Assembly (NCBI GenBank): GCA_947456845.1
Contig: CANGUJ010000240.1
Span: forward strand, 1-6,364
DNA from: Burkholderiales bacterium
GTDB taxonomy: Bacteria; Pseudomonadota; Gammaproteobacteria; Burkholderiales; JAEUOS01
Length of the DNA: 6,364 nt
Direction: 5' to 3'
The notes under the pieces: model-generated
Seen by the model: the letters and a program-made list of their open reading frames with translations, nothing else
Told to the model about the DNA's origin: nothing
Databases searched by the model: none
Translations under genes and position numbers: made by a program
Shown: piece by piece, positions 1-6,100 of the stretch
Numbering within the stretch: position 1 is the first letter of the stretch
How the letters are laid out: each line of letters begins with the position of its first letter

Positions 1-177
1 CGCGCCGGCGCCGCCGGCCAAGGCGGCGCCGAGCGCGCGCTTGAAGTCGAAGTCCTGGGCCTTGTAGCCCGGCGTGTCGGCATTCGCGATATTGGCAGAG
101 AGCACCCGCTGGCGTTCGGAGCGCAGGCGCAGCGCGGCACTGTTGAAGGCGAATTCCTCGTTGAGCTTGCCGATCAT
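1..177 (-). CDS. flgB: Flagellar basal-body rod protein FlgB, N-terminal part (3' end outside window)
   Basis: FlgB is a proximal rod subunit of the flagellar basal body, exported by the flagellar type III apparatus and assembled in the periplasm. Fifty-nine codons are visible, beginning MIGKLNEEFAFNSAALRLRS. Residues around 27-39 carry the hallmark of rod and hook proteins (SANIANADTPGYK), followed by AQDFDFKRAL, typical of FlgB. The ATG at 175-177 is preceded by a strong GAGGAG seven bases away, which fixes the start. The frame is open to the left edge, so about 75 C-terminal residues are expected beyond it. The gene diverges from flgA and is probably the first gene of the large rod/hook operon (flgBCDEF and onward), but only this one is visible. 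The family call is very secure. Confidence 0.96.
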   Translation of the reverse strand, partial: MIGKLNEEFAFNSAALRLRSERQRVLSANIANADTPGYKAQDFDFKRALGAALAGGAGA

Positions 178-397
178 CTGCGTGCTCCTCAGGAAGCGGT
201 TCAGGGCCCGGACCGGCGGTGCATGTCGGGCCGGCAGGGATTGCGGGGCGTACTCGATGGCGGCTATTGCACCAAAACCTTGAGGCACGGCGTACCTCGA
301 ACAGGCCGGTTTTTGCGGCGCTGTTCCGGGCACGCGCCCGTGCATCGGCTGGGTAAGCTTGCCGTCATCATTCGTTCGCCCCAGGCCAGCCCCCGCC
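178..397. promoter_or_regulatory. Divergent flgB/flgA intergenic region
   Basis: These 220 bases separate the two divergent flagellar genes and must hold the promoters for both unless flgA is read from elsewhere. No convincing sigma-70, sigma-28 or sigma-54 element is seen. The best sigma-54-like match, on the minus strand near 276-262, keeps only TGG and GC at the right spacing. Bases 327-343 can form two mutually exclusive hairpins (CGGGC/GCCCG or GCACG/CGTGC). Short open frames here have no flagellar or other recognisable content and are taken as chance. Confidence 0.5.
185..190 (-). promoter_or_regulatory. Ribosome binding site of flgB
   Basis: On the minus strand this reads GAGGAG, seven bases before the flgB ATG. 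It is a near-perfect Shine-Dalgarno sequence and settles the choice of start codon. Confidence 0.85.
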
Positions 398-1120
398 ATG
401 CCCCGCCTCGCTACATACTTGTTTGACCGCCTGCCCGCGATCGCGGCCGTGGTGGGGACCGGTTGCGCCATCTTCGCCGCCGGCGGCATTTCCGCTGTCG
501 CGCGGGCGCAGGACGGCAACGAGGCGGTCAAGCTCTATCTGGAGAAGGCGACCGCCGGCCTGCCCGGGCGCGTCGAGGTCAAGATCGGCCGTCTCGACGA
601 CCGGTTGCAGCTCGCTCCCTGCGCCCAGGTGGAGCCCTACGTGCCCGGCAACGCGCGGTTGTGGGGCAAGACGCAAATCGGGCTGCGCTGCACCTCGGGC
701 GCGGCCTGGAACGTCTTCCTGCCGATCGAGGTTAAGGTGTTCGGACACGCGCTGGTCGCGGCACGGCCGATCGCCTTCGGCCAGCCGTTCGGCCCGGATG
801 ACGTACAGTTGACCGAAGTCGAACTCTCGCGCGAACCCAGCGGAGCCGTGGCGGACGCGCAAACCCTGGAAGGCAAGACCTCCACCCGTGCGATCGCACC
901 GGGGCAGGTCATCCGCCACGAGCATTTCCGCGCCCCGCCGGCGGTCGGCGCCGGCGACACCGTGCGCCTGATCTACAAGGGCGCCGGCTTCTCCGTCAGC
1001 GCAAGCGGCCGCTCCCTGGGCGCCGCCGCCGACGGCATGCCGGTCCGGGTACAGACCGAATCGGGGCGGGTGGTGCAGGGAACCGCCAGAACCGGGCGGG
1101 TAGTCGAGATGCAACTCTGA
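398..1120 (+). CDS. flgA: Flagellar P-ring assembly chaperone FlgA
   Basis: FlgA is a periplasmic chaperone needed to assemble the P-ring (FlgI) around the flagellar rod. From this ATG the product is 240 residues, normal for the family. Residues 1-37 look like a Sec signal peptide: Arg3 and Arg11, a hydrophobic core, and probable cleavage after ARA. The mature part has the conserved Cys pair (Cys75 in LAPCAQ and Cys98 in GLRC), expected to form a disulfide. An SAF-like segment lies near 110-170 (AARPIAFGQPFGPDDV, TSTRAIAPGQVIR). The FlgA C-terminal domain follows and ends GTARTGRVVEMQL. An in-frame TTG at 359 would add 13 residues, but the ATG puts the signal peptide directly at the N-terminus. 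The Shine-Dalgarno sequence is weak for either start. FlgA is divergent from flgB and 182 bases upstream of flgM. The family call is secure; the start is likely but not certain. Confidence 0.93.
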   Translation: MPRLATYLFDRLPAIAAVVGTGCAIFAAGGISAVARAQDGNEAVKLYLEKATAGLPGRVEVKIGRLDDRLQLAPCAQVEPYVPGNARLWGKTQIGLRCTSGAAWNVFLPIEVKVFGHALVAARPIAFGQPFGPDDVQLTEVELSREPSGAVADAQTLEGKTSTRAIAPGQVIRHEHFRAPPAVGAGDTVRLIYKGAGFSVSASGRSLGAAADGMPVRVQTESGRVVQGTARTGRVVEMQL

Positions 1121-1167
1121 AACCGATTTGAAGCAATAAACGACTGGTAATCCATGCGCCACCGGCC

Positions 1168-1194
1168 TAAAGTTTGCGCTGCAAGCGTCGTAAA
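1168..1194 (+). promoter_or_regulatory. Sigma-28 (FliA) promoter of flgM
   Basis: The -35 element TAAAGTTT (1168-1175) matches the FliA consensus at all eight positions. After an 11-base spacer comes GTCGTAAA (1187-1194), which matches GCCGATAA at five of eight positions, including G, CG and the final AA. It lies in the gap between flgA and flgM, pointing to flgM, and predicts transcription starting near 1200 with a leader of roughly 100 bases. FlgM being made from a FliA promoter gives the known negative feedback loop: FlgM holds FliA until hook completion lets FlgM be exported. The promoter call rests on sequence match and context. Confidence 0.8.
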
Positions 1195-1287
1195 CCCGGC
1201 ATACGCATCACCTCGACCATGTTCTGGGCGCTTGTCAAGCGTGATTTGTACGGGAAACCCGCATAAGCCGGCGCGGCGAGATCCGCC

Positions 1288-1294
1288 TAAGGAG
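1288..1294 (+). promoter_or_regulatory. Ribosome binding site of flgM
   Basis: TAAGGAG lies eight bases before the flgM ATG at 1303. It is a strong Shine-Dalgarno sequence and fixes the start. Confidence 0.85.
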
Positions 1295-1302
1295 CAAAGC
1301 GC

Positions 1303-1593
1303 ATGAAAATTAATGGATCAACGGAAGCATCCCGCCTCGATGTCCCGAGCGGAACGTCTTCAAGCAAAGCCGGCCCCGCGGCCGGCGCTGAGCCTGCCGG
1401 CGTGGCCGTCTCGGTACGCCTGTCCGAGGGCTTGGCCTCGCTTTCCGCACAAGACAGCGCGGCGGATTTCGACGCCGGCCGCGTCGAGCAGATCAAGCAA
1501 TCCATCCGCGAAGGCAGTTTCCAGGTCGATTCGGGGGTTGTCGCCGACAAGCTCATCGCCAGCGTGAACGACCTGTTCGGCAAGGTCCACTGA
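1303..1593 (+). CDS. flgM: Anti-sigma-28 factor FlgM
   Basis: FlgM binds the flagellar sigma factor FliA (sigma-28) in the cytoplasm and blocks late flagellar genes until the hook-basal body is complete, when it is exported through the flagellum. The product is 96 residues, the usual length. It begins MKING, and the first half is rich in Ser, Gly, Ala and Pro, fitting the disordered N-terminal part of the family. The C-terminal half (about 55-92) holds the conserved sigma-binding helices: DAGRVEQIKQSIREGSFQVD, then VVADKLIASVNDLF. A sigma-28 promoter lies about 110 bases upstream and a strong ribosome binding site precedes the ATG. The gene is followed 26 bases later by flgN, the usual partner. 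I am confident of the family. Confidence 0.95.
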   Translation: MKINGSTEASRLDVPSGTSSSKAGPAAGAEPAGVAVSVRLSEGLASLSAQDSAADFDAGRVEQIKQSIREGSFQVDSGVVADKLIASVNDLFGKVH

Positions 1594-1619
1594 CCGCAAG
1601 CCGACCGGTTGAACAGCAT

Positions 1620-2051
1620 ATGGCAATAGTCGCGAGCAGCAGCCACACGCACGGGAGCCACCAGGCCCTGAGCCGCATTCTTGAACTGCTGCGCGAGGAG
1701 CACGCAGCCATCGAGAGCGGCGACCTGAAAGCCCTGGCCGCGCTTGTCTCGGCCAAGGAACGCGCGCTCTACGACCTGCGCCAGGCCGTGGGCGTCATCC
1801 CGGGGCGCACAGCGCCGGTTGTCGGCCGCGACCCGGCCCTGCTCGACGCCGTGCGCCGGGCGCGCGAGGCCAACCTGGTCAATGGCATCCATGCCTCGAC
1901 GCAACTGTCTTATGCGCAGGCCCGCCTGGCTGGGCTGATGCAGGCCTCCGGGCGCACACTCGACGGCGACTCGGCGCCTGGCGGCCTCTACCAGGCGGAC
2001 GGCTTCACCGGCGGCCGCAAGTTCGGCAATTCGGCCTTCGGGCGCGCATAA
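1620..2051 (+). CDS. flgN: Flagellar export chaperone FlgN
   Basis: FlgN is a small helical cytoplasmic chaperone for the hook-filament junction proteins FlgK and FlgL and delivers them to the flagellar export gate. The product is 143 residues, normal for the family. The long first helical region (about 15-55) has the typical pattern LLREEHAAIESGDLKALAAL followed by a KERALYDLRQ helix. The C-terminus (GLYQADG, then FGNSAFGRA) resembles the family tail with its loosely conserved Tyr-X-X-Asp-Gly. It begins 26 bases after flgM and is probably cotranscribed. No clear Shine-Dalgarno sequence precedes the ATG (AACAGCAT lies just upstream), so translation may be weak or depend on ribosomes coming from flgM. 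FlgN proteins diverge strongly; the call leans on gene order and the helical pattern. Confidence 0.87.
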   Translation: MAIVASSSHTHGSHQALSRILELLREEHAAIESGDLKALAALVSAKERALYDLRQAVGVIPGRTAPVVGRDPALLDAVRRAREANLVNGIHASTQLSYAQARLAGLMQASGRTLDGDSAPGGLYQADGFTGGRKFGNSAFGRA

Positions 2052-2054
2052 GGG
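2050..2054 (+). promoter_or_regulatory. Ribosome binding site of the plus-strand receiver gene, overlapping the flgN stop
   Basis: AAGGG shares its first two bases with the TAA stop of flgN and lies eight bases before the GTG at 2063. It supports the GTG start and suggests translational coupling with flgN. Confidence 0.6.
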
Positions 2055-2062
2055 TATCGCCG

Positions 2063-2467
2063 GTGCAGTGCTTTCCACAGTCTGGTGGTCCGCAGATTCT
2101 CCTGATCGATGATTCGGAGGATGATGTGCTGCTGGCGTCGGCTTACATTCGCCGCTGGATCAAGAACGCCCGTTTCCGGCGTGTCGAAAACCCGCGCGGC
2201 CTCCGGGAGGCGCTGTCCGAGCAGCCGTGGGACCTGGTGCTGTGCGACCACAACATGCCGGGGTTCGACTCCAACGCCGCGCTGGAAATCGTCCGCAAGG
2301 ACGCCCCGAAGGTGCCATTTTTCGTGTACTCGGGCGATCTGAGCAGGGATCAGGCGGCACGCGCCATGAGCGACGGCGCCGACGGGGTCCTCGAAAAACG
2401 CGACACCCCCGGCCTGCTGAGAGTCATCGGCGAGGCACTCGGATCGCCCAGCCCCTCGGCTGCCTGA
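2063..2467 (+). CDS. Single-domain response regulator (stand-alone receiver)
   Basis: This is a 134-residue CheY-like receiver with no output domain, so it probably acts by protein contact or phosphotransfer. The GTG start is supported by AAGGG eight bases upstream. Key receiver residues are present: the acidic pair Asp16-Asp17 (ILLIDDSEDD), the phospho-acceptor Asp62 (WDLVLCDHNMPG), the switch position Ser90 (FFVYSGD) and Lys112 (VLEKRD). The proline that usually follows this Lys is replaced by Arg. It starts 11 bases after flgN and is likely part of the flgMN transcript, which hints at a role in motility control; that is inference from position. The partner kinase is unknown. The large sensor kinase on the opposite strand at 3146-6364 is a candidate. 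The C-terminus GSPSPSAA is a short flexible tail. It cannot be named as CheY from sequence alone. Confidence 0.88.
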   Translation: MQCFPQSGGPQILLIDDSEDDVLLASAYIRRWIKNARFRRVENPRGLREALSEQPWDLVLCDHNMPGFDSNAALEIVRKDAPKVPFFVYSGDLSRDQAARAMSDGADGVLEKRDTPGLLRVIGEALGSPSPSAA

Positions 2468-2529
2468 CCGACGACGACGGCCTAGACGCCGATCCGCTCC
2501 GGCGCAGCGCGAGCGTGCCCGAGCCGCCC
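2468..2529. other. Convergent intergenic gap between the two receiver genes
   Basis: These 62 bases lie between two convergent stop codons and would have to stop transcription from both sides. A hairpin is possible at 2487-2504 (CGCCG/CGGCG, eight-base loop), but no T-run follows on either strand, so it is not called as an intrinsic terminator. Confidence 0.4.
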
Positions 2530-2991
2530 TCAGCTCTTGCGCAGTTGCGGGATCTGGTTCACCCGCAGCCAGTAGTGCGCTAGCCGCGACAGGGAATCCA
2601 TGAGTTCCTCGAAATTGACCGCCTTGACCACGTAGCTGTTCACCCCGCTCCGGTAGGCTTCCTGGAGATCGCGTTCCTCGCGCGAGGACGTCAGCATCAC
2701 CACCACCTGCCGTTGCAGTTCCGGGTGCGCGCGCACCTCGCGCAAAACCTCGAGTCCGGTCAACTTGGGAAGCTTGAGGTCAAGCAGCATGAGCTTCGGC
2801 TGGGAATGCCCGGCGCGCCCCGCGAACGCTCCGCGCCCGTAGAGGTAATCGAGCGCCTCGGCGCCATCCTGAACATGGACGATCGAAGCGACTGTCCCGG
2901 CGCGTTTCAGCGCACGCAGGACCAGTTCGGCATCGTTGGGGTCATCCTCCACCAACAGGATATCCGCATCCAGATCTTGTTCTGTGCTCAA
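2530..2991 (-). CDS. Rcp1/CheY-like single-domain response regulator
   Basis: This is a stand-alone receiver of the group typified by Rcp1, the partner of cyanobacterial phytochrome Cph1. It probably takes phosphate from the kinase encoded just upstream. From the TTG at 2989-2991 it has 153 residues, close to the group's usual size. Visible residues are the acidic cluster Glu15-Asp16-Asp17 (ILLVEDDPNDAEL), phospho-acceptor Asp71 (LMLLDLKLPKLTG), Thr101 (VVMLTSS) and Lys123 (SYVVKAVNFEEL). The insert DYLYGRGAF and the VNFEEL segment after the Lys fit the Rcp1 group, but the usual Pro after Lys is Ala. The TTG has GAGG five bases upstream. An ATG at 3085-3087 would add 32 Arg- and Pro-rich residues with no Shine-Dalgarno sequence and is less likely. 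The gene lies 154 bases after the kinase stop. No output domain is present. The family is secure; the start is moderately so. Confidence 0.88.
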   Translation of the reverse strand: MSTEQDLDADILLVEDDPNDAELVLRALKRAGTVASIVHVQDGAEALDYLYGRGAFAGRAGHSQPKLMLLDLKLPKLTGLEVLREVRAHPELQRQVVVMLTSSREERDLQEAYRSGVNSYVVKAVNFEELMDSLSRLAHYWLRVNQIPQLRKS

Positions 2992-2996
2992 AACAA

Positions 2997-3000
2997 CCTC
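2997..3000 (-). promoter_or_regulatory. Probable ribosome binding site for the minus-strand receiver
   Basis: On the minus strand this reads GAGG, five bases before a TTG start. It is modest, but it is the only Shine-Dalgarno-like signal near a start that gives a normal-length receiver, and so it decides the start. Confidence 0.45.
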
Positions 3001-3130
3001 GGCGCGGATGGATGATGGAGGATATTCGAAGAGGGTCGGGCGCCGCGGGCGGCAGGGACACACGCATTTACGCCGGCCCCGAGGCATACACCAACACTTC
3101 AGTTTACCGAATTTCCGGCTCCGGCGTCGG

Positions 3131-3145
3131 CCTGCGGGTCGCAGG
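3131..3145 (-). other. Hairpin directly after the sensor kinase stop codon
   Basis: A perfect six-pair inverted repeat (CCTGCG/CGCAGG with a three-base loop) begins at the base next to the kinase TGA. There is no T-run after it, so it is not a classical terminator. It could protect the kinase mRNA or attenuate readthrough into the receiver gene. A chance origin in GC-rich DNA is also possible. Confidence 0.35.
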
Positions 3146-6100
3146 TCAGGGATCAGCGTCCGTCGCGTCGATCATCTGGACGATCGAGGTGACCGGCATG
3201 GAGAAACGCAGCGTCGCCCCCCTCCCGACGGCGCCATCCGCCCAGACACGCCCGTGGTGCCGCTCCACCACCCGCTTGACGATGGCAAGCCCCACCCCGG
3301 TGCCTTCGAACTCCGAGCGGGAATGCAGGCGCTGGAACATGCCGAAAAGCTTGCCGGCATAGTCCGCGTCAAAGCCCGCGCCGTTGTCCCTGACGGAGAA
3401 CACCACATCGCCGCCCTCAACGGTGCTCTCGATCGCGATGTGCGCGTCTGTGGTCTTCGAAGTGAACTTGAAGGCGTTGAAGATCAGGTTGGACCACACC
3501 TGGCGCAGCATGGCCGGGTCGCCGTACACGTCGGGCAAGGCCCCCATCTCGACCGAGGGCGAATGCGCGAACGCCGCGGCCGCCTCGGCGACAACGCCCT
3601 GCACTATGACCTGCGTGGCAACGCGCTGGTACGAGGCGCTGCCGCGCGATAGCCGCGAAAATTCGAGCAACCCGTCGATCAGTTCGGACATGCGCCGGGC
3701 GCTGGCAATGATCTGGTCGACGTCCCGGCGGCTCGCGTCGTCGAGGTTCTCGCCCGCGCCTGCCCGCAGGAGTTGCGCGTAGCCGTCCACCGCGCGCAGC
3801 GGCGCCCGCAGATCGTGCGCCACCGTGTAGGAGAAGGATTCGAGTTCGCGGACCGCCGCCGAAAGCTCGGCGGTGCGCTCCGTGACCTTGGCCTCCAGGG
3901 CGCCATTGAGGCGCTGCATCTCGCGCTCCGCCCATTTCCGGCCGCTGATGTCGCGGATGTAGCTCTGGGCGAGCCGCCTGCCGCCGATCTCCACCGGGCC
4001 GGCGGCGGCCTCGACATCGACGAACTCGCCGTCGCCGGCCCGCATGCGCAACTCAACGTAGCCGACCGACTGGCCCAATTCCATGATGCGGCGCTGACGG
4101 CGCCGCTCCTGCTCCATGGATTGGGCGTCGTAGCGGTCGAACAGGTTGGTGCCTATCAGCGCGTCGGCGTCCGGCTCCCTCAGGATGCGCGCCATCGCCG
4201 GATTGGCGTATTCGATGATCCCGTATCGGTGCAGCGTGACACCTTCCTGCGCCAGTTCGATCAGGCTGCGATAGCGCAAATCGAGTTCGCGCTGCGCGGC
4301 CTGCGCGCGGAACCGCTGCAACAGGACGCCGGCAAGCGCCGCGGCGTTGCGGGTGAGCTCGAGATCCTCGGGCATGGGTTCGGCCGCGGTTGCGCAGTAC
4401 ACCGCGAAAGTGGCCAACACCTCTCCGGCGCTACCGCGCACCGGCGTCGACCATGCCGAGGCGAAGCCGCAGGCCAGGGCCGCATCGCGATAGCCGGTCC
4501 ATGCCGCATCGCTGGCAATGTCGGCGGCGATCACCGTATCGTTCAGATGGGCCGCCGACCCGCATGCGCCCGTGTTGGCGGCGGCCGGCACGCCGGCGGC
4601 GAGATGCTCGGCCCAGGCCGCCGGCGCGTTCGGCGCCGACATCAACTTCAGCAAGCCCGCCTCCAAAACCAGCATCGAGGCGATCCCCGGGCGGGCCAGC
4701 GCGGCCTCTATGGCCAGGCAAAGTGCGCCCATGACTTCCGGCAGCGTCGCATCCCTGGCCAGCAGTTCGTAGACTTTGCGCTCCCCTGCGCGCGCCAGAT
4801 CGCTCCGATACCGTTCGCTGATATCCGATCCGACGCCGCGATAGCCGGTGAACCGGCCGCCGGCGTCGAAAACCGGTTCGCCGCGCACCGCGACATACGA
4901 GCGCAGGCCGTCCGGCCGCGTCATCTCGATCACGAGATGGGCAAACGGCCGATGCGCCTCCAGGTCGCGGCGGTGCGCCTCCCAGGTGGTCCCGACGGGG
5001 CGGGAACCCGGCCTCTCCCAGCGCCGCATCCCGACGGCCTCGCCGAGCGGCTTGTCACCGCGCCTGGCATGCTGGTCGGCGCGCACGAAACGGAACTCCT
5101 CATCCTGCTCCCAGTACCAGTCCGAAGATAGGGAGGTCAACTGCCGAAAGCGCGCCTCGCTTTCCTTCAGGGAACGCTCGGCGGCCACCCGCGCGGTCAC
5201 GTCGATGGCCATCGACAGGAAGCCGATGAGGCGTCCGTCCCGGCCGTTGAGACGGGCATTGCTCCATTCGCAATAAACCCGCCCGCCGTCGCGGGTCAGA
5301 TTCTCGTGGCTGACTGACACGGCCGGTTCGCCCTCCCGGATACGCGCAAACAGGGACTGCACCGCCTCGCGCGACTCCGCCGGGACGACGATCTCCAGCG
5401 AATTGCGCCCCAGCATTTCCGCCGCGCTCCAGCCGAACATGCGTTCGGCGGCCGGATTCCATACCTGTACGCGACCATCGGCGCTGGTGATGACGCACGC
5501 GTACGGAGTGGTCTCCACGATCTGGCGCAGCCGCTCGAGGTTCTCCTCCGCCTCGCGAGCTAGGCGCTCGCGCTCGATCTCCGCTTCGCGGCGCTCGGTC
5601 ACGTCGACGATCGATGCGCGCAGCAGTTCGCCCTCTCCAGGCAGGCGCATCCAGCGCGCCTCGACGGGAATCCGGCTGCCGTCCGGGCGCGACACCGTCC
5701 ATTCGTTGACCACGTTCTCGCCGGCCAGGACGCGTCGCGCCACGGCGCGTATCTCGGCGTGCAAGCGCTCGGACGACAGGTCCGGGCGCACCGAGAGCGC
5801 GATCGCCGAACTGCCCACCAGGCGCTCGCGGGTGGTGCCGAACAGGCGCGCGCTCGCCGCATTGGCCTCGACCACCAGGCCGGTGCGGTAATCGGCCACG
5901 ATGATCGCTTCCGGCGCGCCCTCGATCATGCTGCGAAACTGCGCCGCCGCCGCCGCCAGTTCCCTGCGCTGGCGCTCGATCTGCGCCGCCATGCGGTTGA
6001 ACTGCGCCACCATGCCGGGCACCTCGGTGCCGAACCTGTCCACCGCCAGCCGCACTGCGCCGGCCTCGCGCGCCGCACCGGCCTCGCCGCCCTCGACGAG

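Noticed and set aside
262..276. Possible sigma-54 promoter for flgB on the minus strand (TGG...GC at correct spacing)
   Set aside because: Only the TGG and GC cores and one further base fit; the remaining consensus positions do not. Such matches are common in GC-rich DNA.
359..397. Earlier TTG start for flgA
   Set aside because: It adds 13 residues before an otherwise well-formed signal peptide and has no clear Shine-Dalgarno sequence; the ATG at 398 is preferred.
368..1162. Long open frame on the minus strand across flgA
   Set aside because: It lies wholly antisense to a well-supported flgA, its translation is low-complexity Gly/Ala/Arg-rich with no recognisable motif, and long antisense frames are expected in GC-rich codon-biased DNA.
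1229..1241. TTGACA -35 box on the minus strand between flgA and flgM
   Set aside because: No -10 box lies at the right distance, and transcription would run antisense into flgA with no gene to serve.
1287..2078. Open frame on the minus strand across flgM and flgN
   Set aside because: It covers two recognised genes and their intergenic gap, has no ribosome binding site or motif, and reflects base composition.
2487..2504. Bidirectional terminator between the convergent receiver genes
   Set aside because: A five-pair stem with an eight-base loop exists, but there is no T-run on either side and the stem is too weak to claim.
4316..4777. Phytochrome-type chromophore-binding GAF
   Set aside because: The domain matches the general ligand-binding GAF type with CGSAAH and WSTPV motifs. 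The phytochrome PAS-GAF-PHY order and bilin-site motifs are absent.
3773..5131. Open frame of 452 codons on the plus strand inside the kinase gene
   Set aside because: It is antisense to PAS/GAF/HisKA coding sequence with intact motifs; its product is Arg/Gly/His-rich with no domain signature. It is a shadow of third-position GC bias.
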